DNA of 64,000 nt from Plectrocnemia conspersa (Eukaryota > Arthropoda > Insecta > Trichoptera > Polycentropodidae): NCBI GenBank assembly GCA_009617715.1, contig VTFK01000344.1, positions 496,001 to 560,000 on the forward strand, in the 5' to 3' direction. This document shows positions 24,401 to 35,900 of this stretch, piece by piece. How positions within the stretch are numbered: the first letter of the stretch is position 1; each line of letters opens with the position of its first letter. The notes beneath the pieces are model-generated. The model saw nothing but the letters and a program-made list of their open reading frames with translations, did not search any database and was not told the DNA's origin. The translations under genes were made by a program, and so were the position numbers.

Positions 24401-27400
24401 AATAATATGTGTAAAATAAATTAACGAAATTTAATAATATAATATAAGTGTTAAAATAAATTATTAAAACATACTAATACAATAAAAGTAGTAAAATAAA
24501 TAAAGCGATTTTTCCAAAAAATGAATATATGGAAAGAATATTAATTATGGAAAAATACGTGAAATTAACTTATTCCCGTAAGAATACTAACAATGTATAA
24601 ATTAACTCGCTACTCACTAATCCAAAAAGCTCGGCAACTAAAGGGTTAATACCATTATTTTAAAGATCCTCGTTTCAGTTCAGTTTGTACTATTACGCGG
24701 TTTATTTTTATATTTAAGGTAAATATGTCAAACAAACTGTCGATTACAACATAAAATTATAGCAGTATTTGATTAGATAATAGAATATAAAGGATGCTCT
24801 AAAATCAGGACGACACACGTTAAATCAGATATTATGCAAGTCATTGAAGATTCATCAAAGAGACTTGCTCCTCCAAGGCATTTAAAACGCATTGGTAAAG
24901 ATATTTGAACACATGTGATTAAGTAATGTGAATTTGTACTCGCGGTTCTTTATTATTAAGACAGAAAACCCATAAGGGGGGGGGGGGGCAAAAATTGGGC
25001 AGTCAGTGATCGTTTTTTTAATATTTCTATTACATTAAAATTTATAGTATTCCATTAAATGACTTATGTACATTTTTCTGGCCAAATTTAAAGGAAGGCA
25101 AATCCCCCCCCCCCCTTTTTTTTGCAACAGATAATTCAATCCCAAATTGCATTGTCTCTAATCGTACGAGTCTCTTTTAGCGACACAGATCATTCTATAT
25201 TATCCATGCCTCCAAAACACCCTTTTTAACCCTTTGAACGCGTTATTCAAAAATATAATTTTATTGTTTTTTTTTTGGAAAATGCAAATTTTACCTTGAT
25301 ACTGTGTTTAAATGTTCTGATTTTTTAATTTTTATTCATTTAAAATGATATTTTATGTTTATTCACAAAAAAAAGCTTTTTCTTGAAAAGCATTTTTTTT
25401 ACTGATTTTTGCGTAAAGAGATAAAAAAATCAATTGGACGACTTTTAGTCGCTTTCCGCGTTCAAAGGGTTAAGTCCAAATCCTGGAAACAATCGCCAGA
25501 ATACTTCAATTTACTCTCAAAACAACAAACAATAACGGCAGTTAGCTTTGCGAAATAAATTATTACCAGTTAAATTCACTCTGTTATTATTTGACTCACC
25601 TTTGACGAAGATATAACAGTTTAGCAGTCATTAAACCCGATATTAGCCGCCATAATCGTAATCACATGTTCAATATTTATCGGTGAGTGAAATTTAATTT
25701 TCCTCATCTACATTACTCGTAAATTAAAATAAAATAATACTGACTTACATATCTTTTACTTCAGCCGTGTGCTGAAGGGTTAGATTTGTTTTGATAACTT
25801 TTTTTACCCATCAGATGGCATCAATAAGAAAAGGGGGAGTTTCACAGCGACACAACAATTTATTATTTTTTATGTGTTTATTTCAGTATGATTGAGATAG
25901 CTGAAGATGCATTTAGCATATGAAAATACATCTATGTTATTACAGCTCCAACTCAGTATGGTCTGTATGCTGATGAAAGGTAAGTAGAATAAGCGACCCA
26001 TGACTTTTGTAATTCAACTATTCGCCGAGGTCCCCCGGGCGAGGTTGTTGCGCCTCTGCGAAACAGTAAAACGCGAGGTTAACTCTTTAACCGCTTCCAG
26101 AGCCGAGCTGATGTCCGCCAACGGAAGGTCGACGAACGAGCCAAGTGATGAACTCTGGCGCTCGTCGTCACGCGCCATGTGTCGCATCGTCATGTCGTCT
26201 TCGGATTCGGATCTATCGAACGACGGCGAGGTTGTGGACCGCGGAAGGCTATCGACACCGAGGAAGAGGAGGAGGTGGCAGGGTTGATCGGCGAGATAAA
26301 TCTCGCGTGCGATGACATAATAGTTCAAGGTCGGCCATTTCACTCGGCGCCGCGTTTAAATGGAAATCCGAAGAGGTTCCGCGAAGGCCGCGGACGGCCA
26401 GGGAGCGGTCGTCAACCCGAAGCCGACTACTAGAAACAAACGGCGAGATAGCACACAGGGTCTTTGAACAACGGAGAAGCGAGGAGCGTCAGTAAAAAAC
26501 GCAAATGGACACTCTCGAGTGAGTTTTGCATAGCGGAATATAGAAAAAACCCAGTGGAATACAGCATTTTCTAGCAGAGATGGTACATTCATAGGCAATT
26601 TATTAGATAAGATAATCTATAGTAGAAAGATTCCTACAAATCTTATACATTCCATTCTCATTGAGATACCTAAATAGTCCATTAAATCCTTTTTGTGAAA
26701 AATACTAAAAATTAGAGCGCTACATCATCATTAGTTCGCTCGTAATAAAATTCAAGAATCATCTTTCACTTAGCGCGCCTCAATTTATAAGCCATCATTA
26801 TTAAGAACGTTGAATGAGATGCTTGAGAAATTGAAATATACATATTCTTTTAATTTAAAGACTCAGCGTAAATTTCAGCGTACTACCAAACATACATATA
26901 TAGATATCAAAGCAGGGGATAGGGGAAAAAAGAAACGGGTGTGGGCTGGTGGTAGGTAGTAGGGGGGTGGAAAATAGCAGACAGCCCTAAATACGGCATT
27001 CGTATGCGAATTTCGTGCAAGACACTCTTTTAACACATGTTTACGGCTGAAGCTAGATCGTAAACTGGAACGAGATGTCCTCTCGGCGCCGCCGCTGTAG
27101 CTTCGGTGCCAGAGCTTAAAGCTCGTCGAAGCTCTTTTTGTGCCGCCGCCGAGGCAAGTGCCCCCGAAAGGTTTATTTTTAATTTGAACCGCATTCGTCG
27201 ATATGAGAGAGCGTTTTGCAACGGAGAACGAGGCGAATCTGCAATAAGGTCGATCGATAGAGGCACAAAGCCTCGGATACTGTTGATATTTGGCGCGTGA
27301 CTGTGTAAATCCAACATGCCACTCGACGGGTTGATCGATTACACTTTCAAGACGTGATTTAAAACGTAATAAATTCGGTGTAATAGAGACGCGATTGTAG

Positions 27401-30167
27401 TCATATTACGATCTCACGGTCACGGCGTGCCGATTTGAAATGTGTTCGAATCATTGACATTTTTCACCAAGGAAAAAAACGAGGGGGCGCCGATAATGTG
27501 GGCGCGATCGGACCTCGTTCATAACCAGAGAGCAATCAACGGACAGTCAAAATTATAAAATTCTTAAGTATGTGTACACATACCTAATTGAAAATAAGGA
27601 TAATTGCGCGTGACGTCAAAAGTAGGAGAAAAATTATTTTAGTAACGAGCCATAGATTCCATATTTAGGTGATCAATTAGGAGTGTTGAAATCACCAGCT
27701 TCATCAATCATTATCATATTCTGCAGTACATCATTATTACGAAGCAAGATTAATCGATTGCAAATTAAGTTGTACACATATAAGCTAGCATGTGCAATTA
27801 AGGGACATGGATTTACAAAATATTAGGTATTACTAAGAAATAGGGATTCTGTGTTGACACAACTCGGGAATTCTCGGCTTTTGTGCCGTCTCGCGTCCCG
27901 GCATATTATGATCTTATACTGAAAAAGTTGTCTGAAATCTGAAAATGCGCTAAAATCAAAAACGTAATAAAGAAGAAATATTTAACAAAGCTATTAGGGA
28001 AGTTATATTAGAACAAGTTAAGAATCAAATACTGCATAATTAATGAACGATTTCAATAATATGATAACTAATAAACCACAAATGAGAAAGAAAGATAAAA
28101 AACTAATGAAAGTTTAAATGACTTCAGCAGTTGAATCTAATGATCACATACATAGATTATGAATTAAAAAATTGTGTAAATTCAATGCGTTGAAGAATGG
28201 ATGGACTGAATTGTATTAATGTTCACTGAAAAACTTCTCTCACATACATAAATTCTGAATTAAGAAACCGTGGCAAAAGTTCTCGATTAAATTAAAAGCG
28301 CTAAAAAATAAACCGACTGAATTTTATTTATGATCACAGAAAAACTTCTCAAGTAAAGCGAAGCAATGATTAATAAGATCACATATGTACATAGATTATG
28401 AACCCTCATTACAAGTGAATTTGAAAAATCTCTTTTACATTATTTTTTGTCTCGCTGTATACAGTGACATCAAATTTTTAGAAACAAAAAATTTAGTAAT
28501 TACATTTTTTCAGTGAAAACATATTTTAGAGCGAATGTCATTTCAGGTATACACAGAGAAAATCTGAAGTAAATATCATATAACATGGAGTGGAATTGAT
28601 TTATTAGATTCAATGCTAGGGTATTATAGAATACATATTTAGAAGTAAAAAGTGGTATCCTACTTATTTTTCATACAATTAATTTAAAATGTGTAAATAG
28701 TTTTGGAGAAAAAGTAGCATAACATTCCACTCTCGGATTTTAAACTAATAATTTTAGAATCATAAAATCAGATAATCTTTGAAATAAATTGTAGAAGATG
28801 AGATCAACCATTTGCCAGAGTGGAAAAATGTGTGAAATTTAATTGCATTGGAAAATCACTCATAAGATGTAAAGAGCATCTTTGCATAAATAGAAATAGA
28901 AATTGTTGTATTGATTGATTTAAATATAAGTATCGTGTGACTTAAAGCTAATAGTAGAGACGTAAACTCAAACTTGTCATATCTTTCTCAATTATGAATA
29001 ATGATAAAATGGATAGCTCTCGAACTGACTGTGTTAACGCAAATAGTTATATAGATTCTGAATCAAGAAACTGTGTCAAAGATTCTTGAGTAAATTCAAT
29101 GCGTGGAGAAGAGCGTCACAGAAAAACGTATCTTAAGTAAAGCGAAAGAAACAATGAAAATGCGTAAATTTAAGGTGCTATAGATTAAATTGACTGAATA
29201 TTACTAATGGATACAGAAAAGCAAATTTGAAAGTAACCATATAAAGCAAGTTTATAAATAATTTGAACGATAAAATGCTGATCTTCGTATTTCATAGATA
29301 ATCTTTACTCAAACCATACGAGAAAACTTATAAAAGAAGCACTGAATAATACACGAGAGGTGCACTCTGAATTAGCTCTATATAAAGTGATCTAATAAGT
29401 AGAATATCATCAATACATGTATTCGACGAAAACTGCTTTAAACGAAAGATATACATGTGATGCATTTAAAGCAGCCCTAAGATCAAATTTATGTAGTATA
29501 TGAATAAGAACAACTAAAGAGGAGTATTTAGAGCTACTTCATAGATACGATTTAAACTTCTCTCGAATAAAATGAACAAGAATATGAATTCTACTAATGA
29601 TCCTTGGAGATCTTTTCTCAACAGAAGCGTCGAAACAACGCCATTGAAGCAAGATTATGAAGAAAATGAACGAGAAAGACATTCAGAACTGCAGAGTTTT
29701 GTGTGGAGAATGCTCTTCTCCAACTATACGAGAAAACTAAGAATAAGTCGACGGATTAAACTAATCACAGGAAGACTTATCTTGAGAGAAGCACAGAAAG
29801 ATGCACAAGTGTGGTTTTCGAGAGATACGGACTAGAAGAGCCACCATCGCCGAGCAAGATAAAACCGAGAGATTCGAGGGTCACCGTCGCGCGGCCATTG
29901 ACGCCGATTTTTTCCCCAGTTTCTACTCTACGTACATACATACACACACAGAGCGTTTCGTCATTGCGCATTGGAGTCATTGAACGGGATGATATTAGAT
30001 CGTGACAACGCGGTGCCGGTGGAACAACGGTTCCGATCAATGAGAGAGAATTCAACGCCCCGCGGTGCGATGACCGTGTGGACACTCACCTGTGTGAAGC
30101 ACCAGTTTTCTGCAACGGGGGTGTTCCCGTCCTGTAGTGGTGGACTTGGTACGCGGCTCACGGCCAT
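21401..30167 (-). CDS. rdx: roadkill/SPOP: MATH-BTB substrate adaptor of Cullin-3 ubiquitin ligase, five coding exons
   Basis: Coding exons, 5' to 3' on the minus strand, are 30167-30090, 22700-22121, 22040-21862, 21789-21647 and 21551-21401. They give 376 residues; human SPOP has 374. The N-terminus [10 protein letters not shown] with [10 protein letters not shown] is the SPOP start. The MATH domain spans about residues 28-160 and keeps the substrate-pocket residues in DYLSLY, FKFSIL, RAYRF and KDWGFKKF. The BTB domain (about 185-295) contains the [15 protein letters not shown] core. A BACK-like region follows, and the protein ends in PPRKRVKQA, a nuclear localisation signal. Known role: it recruits nuclear substrates such as Ci/Gli to Cullin-3 for ubiquitylation and limits Hedgehog signalling. 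All junctions are GT-AG and phases agree. The first coding intron is 7.4 kb. The last acceptor is a tandem CAGAAG; the downstream AG was chosen because it yields the conserved FINTHATDV. Confidence 0.96.
21551..21557 (-). other. rdx: Tandem NAGNAG splice acceptor of the last rdx exon
   Basis: The minus strand reads TTCCAGAAG at the intron 4 end. Use of the first AG adds a codon and gives FINTSHATDV; use of the second gives FINTHATDV. Both keep frame. Confidence 0.7.
23901..24129. mobile_element. hAT-type MITE with decayed target duplication
   Basis: The left end CAGGAGCGGCTAATCC pairs with the reverse complement of the right end, TAGGGGTAGCCAACAACC. Both sides carry GCGGGCC motifs inside. 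The flanks CTTAAAAC and CTTTAACC match at 6 of 8 positions. It lies in the large rdx intron, immediately beside the TTAA element at 24136. Confidence 0.65.
24136..24645. mobile_element. TTAA-flanked piggyBac-type MITE, copy 2 (about 510 bases)
   Basis: TTAA occurs at 24132-24135 and 24646-24649. The left end reads CCTATGAGTGGTATCGG and the reverse complement of the right end reads CCCTTTAGTTGCCGAGC, an imperfect inverted repeat. There are no open frames. Confidence 0.65.
24976..25115. repeat. Module A repeat bounded by G and C tracts
   Basis: The unit starts with 13 G (24976-24988) and ends with 12 C (25104-25115). Inside are ACATTTTTCTGGCCAAAT and AGTATTCCATTAAATGAC. Related copies lie at 14080, 15250, 39230, 40318, 48180, 52490 and 59620. 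Confidence 0.75.
25230..25469. mobile_element. TTAA-flanked piggyBac-type MITE with perfect 13-base inverted repeats
   Basis: The ends are CCCTTTGAACGCG and CGCGTTCAAAGGG, flanked by TTAA at 25226-25229 and 25470-25473. It is 240 bases long, AT-rich inside, and lies in the rdx intron. Confidence 0.85.
26010..26510. promoter_or_regulatory. CpG-rich island in the rdx intron
   Basis: A sharp GC-rich and CpG-rich block in AT-rich surroundings, open in overlapping frames on both strands. One plus-strand frame (26000-26287) is Ser/Arg-rich and ends [10 protein letters not shown] do not recognise any product, so a regulatory island or alternative promoter seems likelier than a gene. Confidence 0.3.
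28932..29041. repeat. Solo arm of the fold-back element at 61922-62212
   Basis: AAAGCTAATAGTAGAGACGT through GAACTGACTGTGTTAACGC matches the reverse complement of the left arm at 61922-62046 along its whole length. Confidence 0.7.
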
Positions 30168-30249
30168 GCCGCCACCAGCCGGGTGCAGGTTGGATGAGAC
30201 GCGCCCCGACTGCTGGCCGCCCGTCGGGCACTCGCTCGCCACCGGCAAC
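30090..30249 (-). other. rdx: rdx first coding exon including open upstream segment
   Basis: An acceptor (TTTGTCCTCAG) ends at 30250, so the exon starts at 30249 and runs to the donor GTGAGT at 30089. The 82 bases before the ATG at 30167 are in frame and without a stop, reading PVASECPTGGQQSGR and then SSNLHPAGGG before MAVSR. The segment is either 5' UTR or the end of an N-terminally extended isoform; Drosophila rdx is known to have longer isoforms. No in-frame ATG is present in this exon upstream of 30167. Confidence 0.7.
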
Positions 30250-30627
30250 CTGAGGACAAAACGGAGACAAATATTAGTAAAATCACAAGAATCGATACAA
30301 CACTTTAAACAATATGGTACATGATGAGGAATTCGCGAAATCTCGACGTGGTCTTATCAGTCAATCAACCAATGCGTTGCGCTGGGTGCGGTGGTCGTTA
30401 ATTAATTGCGTATCTGTTCGCTGGTCACTTATAGAGCAGACGCGACGTTCTATATTCAAAACTGTTTATAACCTCCATATATTGTTTTTGCGTGCGTAAA
30501 AGTGCAATACGGCGTGTACGTATATATGTACATACATTGATCGTATGCATAAGATCACTTTATTTTAGAAGATATACTCGAATTTAAAACTTTTAAATAT
30601 CTATAATAAGCCGTTTTATTTTATTAT

Positions 30628-30801
30628 CCTTTTCACCGCGGATGTTTGCCCTGGTGAACAACATTCACACTGAATGTTCAACAAATATTTAAAAAAAAAA
30701 ATACTTTAATGTAAATTGACATGTTTATTCCCTTTTATAAATCAAAACTAAGTGTTTATGTTCAATTTTTTTAATTCATTAAAACAGCTGCAGTGAAAGG
30801 G
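30628..30801. mobile_element. TTAA-type MITE, 174 bases
   Basis: The left end CCTTTTCACCGCGG pairs with the reverse complement of the right end, CCCTTTCACTGCAGC. The right flank is TTAA (30802-30805) and the left flank has decayed to TTAT. Confidence 0.6.
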
Positions 30802-31181
30802 TTAAGAGCCCTTTCACCAATGAATTTAATATTTAACAAATAATTGTAAAAAGTAATTTTCAAAAATATTTTTGGCCCATAATATAAATGATTTAATATT
30901 TTTAATATATGACTTAGAATCAATGATGTTGTTCGATTGTGAAAAAAATGTCGAATGACTGATCAGAAATGCACTCTTAACCTTTTGACTTCCATGCGTA
31001 CATTGATTGCTTGAAAATCTGGAGGCCAAAGTAAATATCATGGGCATTCATTATTTTATAAAATTTTAAATACAGGATTTGATATATAATATTTAATTTA
31101 ATAACTATATAGTCGCTTAAATAAAAATATTTTAACGACTACCGACCATTTTATGGCATAAAAGCATCAATATTTATTATA

Positions 31182-31570
31182 CTGAGTTGATGCAAAAGTT
31201 TTAATGGTTTTTTTTTTATATGAAATAAAAACAATTTTTTATTGATTTATTCCATCGGTTCTTGCAACATTCTCCCACCGTTCTATCAACTTTTTTTAAT
31301 ACCATTGAAGTAAAACTCCGTTGACTTTTATGCAAAAAATGCATTAAGGGATGTTTTTACCTGCTCTATTGCATCAATATTTTACCATTAAAAAAAATTT
31401 GCAGTGATCTAAATAAATGACAATCGGAAGAAGCAAGGTCTGGAGAATAGAGTGGGTGTTTGATAACATCCCAATTCAATTAATTTAGCTTATGTTGGGT
31501 CATCACCGCCACATGTGGTCGCGCGTTACCGTGATGTAATAAAAACGTCAAAACTTTTGCATCAACCCAA
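31182..31570 (-). mobile_element. Internally deleted mariner element with TA flanks
   Basis: TA occurs at 31180-31181 and 31571-31572. The ends are inverted repeats: left CTGAGTTGATGCAAAAGTTTT without its last base, right TTGGGTTGATGCAAAAGTTT when reverse complemented. On the minus strand broken pieces of the C-terminal half of the transposase remain, including a HLFRSLQ-like remnant and KTSLNAFFA. At 389 bases it has lost most of the roughly 1.3 kb expected of a full mariner. Confidence 0.8.
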
Positions 31571-31809
31571 TATATATGTATATGGCATCTTTATATTCAT
31601 TAGCTACTTTTTTTATTTATATTTTGATAAAACTACTTAAATGTTCTATATTGTTTACTTACTTTTGTGTAATTATATACAGAAAAATAAAATCGTTCGT
31701 ACCAATTTTTTTTATTGTTTTACTACTGAAAACAAACATTTGCAATGAACAAATTTTTCAATATATAAAATACGACGACCAGCCTGCTTCAAAAACATTC
31801 ACACTAGAC

Positions 31810-32231
31810 CAGGGGTCGGCAACCTTTTGAGACGGAAGAGCCAAAAGTTACAATTTACAAAATTTCCCAGTTTTTAAAGAGCCAATAACATTTTTATTTT
31901 AATATTATGGTATTTGTTTATTTGATTTCTGATTTAAAATAATAGCTTTAAATGTGAAATAATATTTATTCATATAACACCATTCATATGCACCAATAAC
32001 TAAACAAACAGAACAGTGTTGCCACATTTCAAAAATGTCAGCTGTCCACCTATTCTCACTGTTCTCTGTTGAGTGTTTTTATCCTGTTTAAAGTTTTTTT
32101 TTGCAGTATAGTATTTTTTATGAGTTTTTAAAATAAAATAATTATTAATATTTGCGCATGGAACTGGAGAGATGCATCTTGACGTCAAAAGAGCCACATG
32201 CGGCTCGCGAGCCGCAGGTTGCAGACCCCTG
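31810..32231. mobile_element. hAT-type MITE with perfect 8-base target duplication
   Basis: The left end is CAGGGGTCGGCAACCT and the right end is AGGTTGCAGACCCCTG, an inverted repeat. CACTAGAC flanks both sides (31802-31809 and 32232-32239). The perfect duplication implies a fairly recent insertion. The interior is AT-rich, with GCGGCTCGCGAGCCGC near the right end. Confidence 0.92.
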
Positions 32232-32352
32232 CACTAGACCAATACTAACATACAAAACAAATAAATATAGGGCCATGATAATTTTTTAGTTGTATAAACT
32301 GAAAGTCATATTACGACGACCGACCGTCACATGGCAGGCAGTCAAAGCGTTA

Positions 32353-32655
32353 AATATGAAACAGAATATACAAGAAATACTGAAATATGCACCGCAAAAA
32401 CTAAAGATCGATCCACACATCCTTGAAATTAAAAATGTTGAAAATAAATTTAAGGCAGGATTCAAAGATTTTGAAAATAGTGAAAATATCACACTAGTTT
32501 TTTCAGATTCCTTTCATAAAAATATCAATATAGAAGAAATCGCAAGTCAAGTCTTTACAATATTTAAAGCAAATCAGAATGAACTAGAATTGAAAATAAT
32601 CAAACATCAGAATGATTTATATTTAAAATACAAAGATTGTATTTGGGATGTATAA
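32353..32655 (+). CDS. Hypothetical protein, about 100 residues
   Basis: An open frame (from 32290 if the first ATG is used, or from the ATG at 32356 within it) ends at 32653-32655. It begins exactly where the TTAA of the adjacent mobile element ends. The product is rich in Lys, Asn, Ile and Glu and includes KYAPQKLKIDPHILEIKNVE and ENITLVFSDSF. No family is recognised and there is no signal peptide or membrane segment. In such AT-rich DNA a frame of this length may be chance, or a remnant of a gene or an inserted element. Confidence 0.25.
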   Translation, partial: NMKQNIQEILKYAPQKLKIDPHILEIKNVENKFKAGFKDFENSENITLVFSDSFHKNINIEEIASQVFTIFKANQNELELKIIKHQNDLYLKYKDCIWDV

Positions 32656-32789
32656 AATTATTTGAGTGATGAACATATTGATATATTGTATGTTTGCGAT
32701 TATCTGATTAATAATATTTCATCTAATGTAGAATTAACTGTTTCTATTATTTATATGATTATATTTTATCTACTGAAATGTTTAATTAA

Positions 32790-32963
32790 CCCTTTTAGTG
32801 CCAAGCAAAAATTTTGTTTTGTGTGAACAAAATAAAATCTAGTTTATACAAGTAAGTACCCAAAAAGCAAAGAAAAAATATTTCATAATTTTACAAAAAA
32901 ATATATACAAAACTAGGAACGTACACGAAAGTGGACACCGGCGCCCTTACGGCATTCAAACGG
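32790..32963. mobile_element. TTAA-flanked MITE, 174 bases
   Basis: The left end CCCTTTTAGTGCC and the reverse-complemented right end CCGTTTGAATGCC match at 10 of 13 positions. TTAA lies on both sides (32786-32789 and 32964-32967). Confidence 0.7.
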
Positions 32964-35900
32964 TTAAAAGCATTCTTTATTTGGGAACTTTTGCATATTG
33001 GTAGATCGCGATGGTATTTTATATAGAGAAGTAGACCGTCGATATAATGATAGTATTTAGTAGAACAAGACTACTACAGTGCAAATGTCAAAAAAAAATA
33101 TAATTTGTTCAAAAGTAATTACTATTTTCCCCCCGCCTCTTCCTCAAATTAGGCATAAAAATAAACAATGCAAACCATAAGGAACGTAAATTTCAATGAC
33201 AATAATTTATAAAATAACATCATTGCGACCAATAAAAAACCTATGCCATTTTTTTCAAAGTATAATAACTGTAAGTAAGCAATCCAATCATCATCATTTT
33301 CTTTGAGGGTAATGGTAGTTTAGGTGAATGAGTAACATATAATATTTTTGTACGCATACAATACCCAAAAAAATTCACTATGCTGAGAAATGAACTTATT
33401 TCTAAGCTGTGATAAATAATATCGGATACATGGATTCTGAATTAATATACTGTCTTGAGTAACGTAACCTTCGAGTACTGAAACCTTAAAAATGGGATCA
33501 AGGATCGGAATGGTGTACAAAGTAACTCAATTAAAATTTGAGTATTGGGAGGAAAAATTGGAGTTCAATTCATTAGGATAATTTTTAAAACTATTATTAA
33601 AATAATAATAATTTTAGGGTACTAGTGTAACCCGCTTAGGAAATATATAGACAATGTATCCAAATAAAATCATATTCGGTTCTAAAAATTTTTATCACCT
33701 CAAAAAATATTATAAATTATGATTCCGAGCTGTGAACGCATCATCGCGCATGTGTCTTTATTTACTGAATCCGCAAATTTAAATGCCTTACGATAAAAAT
33801 GACGATAATGATTGTCCGTTATTTTTTTTAAATGAATATACTAAAAGCTATGCGGATTTTATCTCTTGATAGTACTCTATATATTAAAATATACCATTCG
33901 CTTCAAAAGATCTTTATATATTATTATTTTAAAGAAACACAAATTTTCGAAAAAACACTTTCTTTTATCAGTACAAGTATTTTATTTTAAATACTTTTAC
34001 TTAAGCATAAAATCCGTTAGTGCGCTTATCTTATCAGAGAAAGTGTATGAAGGACATGATTATTGCAAAGTAATGGATCCCACAATCGCAAGGATTTAAC
34101 GGTATTCGCTGATAAGCAGAGTGCTTTAAAAAAAAACGACCACATCAATACAAATCTTGAATCAACAATAAAGTAGGTATATAATGGTGTCGAGTCAAGA
34201 CCGATCGAGCACGTAATTGCTAGTAATCGTAGTAAACTTTTATATAAAAACCTTATTGTTACGAGCTTATAGCAATTAAGGTAAATCTAAAGTATCATTA
34301 CTGTGTCATCGTCGAGATTACTAAGACGGCATTTACAATGTAAAAAATGCTCGTATTTAGGTCGATTATCTATCTTTAATAAAGTTGAATATTCAAACAC
34401 ATAATGTTGAAAATGTACGATATGCCTTGAATTGAGAATGAATATGATTTGCACATACACGTTTATATAATTTGACAACGCTAGAAAGCATCAGAGGCAT
34501 TGTAAATTGAAATTGAACGTTTGACCTCTCTCTTAATAACAACCATGGGCGTATGAATTAAGGAAAGCCACTTTCCAATTGCTCGCGTTAGTATGCACGC
34601 ACGAAGGGAAAAACTGAGCTATAACAATTTATTTTCCATCGGGGAGTTCATCATTTGATACGTTTAGAAAGCACGCGCGGAGAGAGAAACTCGGATGAGT
34701 GAAAACGAAGCTTTTCGGCGATCGTTTTCGCAACCGTAAACCGTTGTTATGTCACAAGTGGGTCGAGCACTACTAAAATGATGTAATCACCTCGTAAATA
34801 GCATACACAGGTCGCACTGTATTCTGCAGCACGGACACAGAGTCAACATAGTGCAAGAAAACTGCGATGACCGCACAGTTTCAAAGGGTTGGATTTTACC
34901 GGAGCGACTTTAGCACGCGATGGTTCAAGTTAAACTGGCAGCTGGGGCTCAACGTCGTCGGAACGACCCCCCAGTAGGTAACAGCCCCACAGAAACAAAC
35001 GGTAATACCTCACCGCCAAAAAAAAAATTACCTTGGCGCTGATACCTGGACACTGCCAAAGGTACACCCACGCTCAAACACCGCAACGAAGCAAATTAAC
35101 AATTATTGTTTTTTGACGTTGCACGTCAACGCTTTCGTCACAGCCATATATTGCATTATTAAATCAAAGTGTAAATAATTGATTTTAAAAAGCAATCAAT
35201 CTTTCTAGGGTCTGGGTGTGCGCCATTATGATCCCAAATGCAGCGTTTTATGTGCATCGATAAAAAAGTCTAACATCACGGTGGTCCTACCGCAATGATC
35301 CACATAACAGCACCCTTTATCAATGTCAAGACTCAATGATGCATTCATACACCCACCGAATCAATTTGAACATATTCAAAATTGATACGACCGCCTTGAA
35401 TGACAAGCGGACAGCCCTAAAAAAGTATATACCCACTAAACGATCTTCGATACTATCTCGCCACCCACGAGCTTCTGCTACTGGGATTTTAGTATATAAT
35501 CCTGCGCATAAAAAAGGGTTGAATACCGAAATATTATAATAGGTAAAACCCTCTTTATAAGGCAATAACGATAATTTTCAATTATAACAAGAAGTGAGTC
35601 ATGGAGTAAAAGCAGCACAAAATAAGTGAATCATATGTGTCATACTATTTGCAATTACGGAAACTGGGACGCAAAAAAAGACACGCATAATGTCCTAAAA
35701 TTATATACAAAAAGTATGATTCAACAAATAAATACAGATTCGGATTAGTGCGTGATGTGTGAGCGTCCCCGGGAGCAAGTCTCTCAGAAGCGTCCCTGTT
35801 TCCAGCATCCGACCATAATGCACAATTAATTAATTAAGCCGTCGCGGGTGGCCAGACCATGATGAATGATGCGCTGCCCGGGAAGAAGGTTTTTTTACAC

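Larger units (their letters stand above)
22701..30089 (-). other. rdx: Large first coding intron of rdx
   Basis: It contains the MITEs at 23901, 24136 and 25230, a module A repeat at 24976-25115, CpG-rich islands at about 26010-26510 and 26990-27540, and a repeat arm at 28932-29041. The islands could be internal promoters or enhancers. Their open frames show no recognisable protein. Confidence 0.6.
30981..32349. mobile_element. TTAA-flanked element hosting the mariner and hAT insertions
   Basis: TTAA at 30977-30980 and 32350-32353 bracket ends CCTTTTGACTTCC and (reverse complement) CGCTTTGACTGCC, matching at 10 of 13 positions. Removing the two nested insertions and their target duplications leaves about 550 bases, close to the size of the element at 24136. 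The pairing of these ends is inferred. Confidence 0.5.

Noticed and set aside
29572..29835. 87-residue plus-strand frame upstream of rdx exon 1
   Set aside because: It lies in the rdx intron next to the exon, is charged and low in complexity, and matches no family I recognise.
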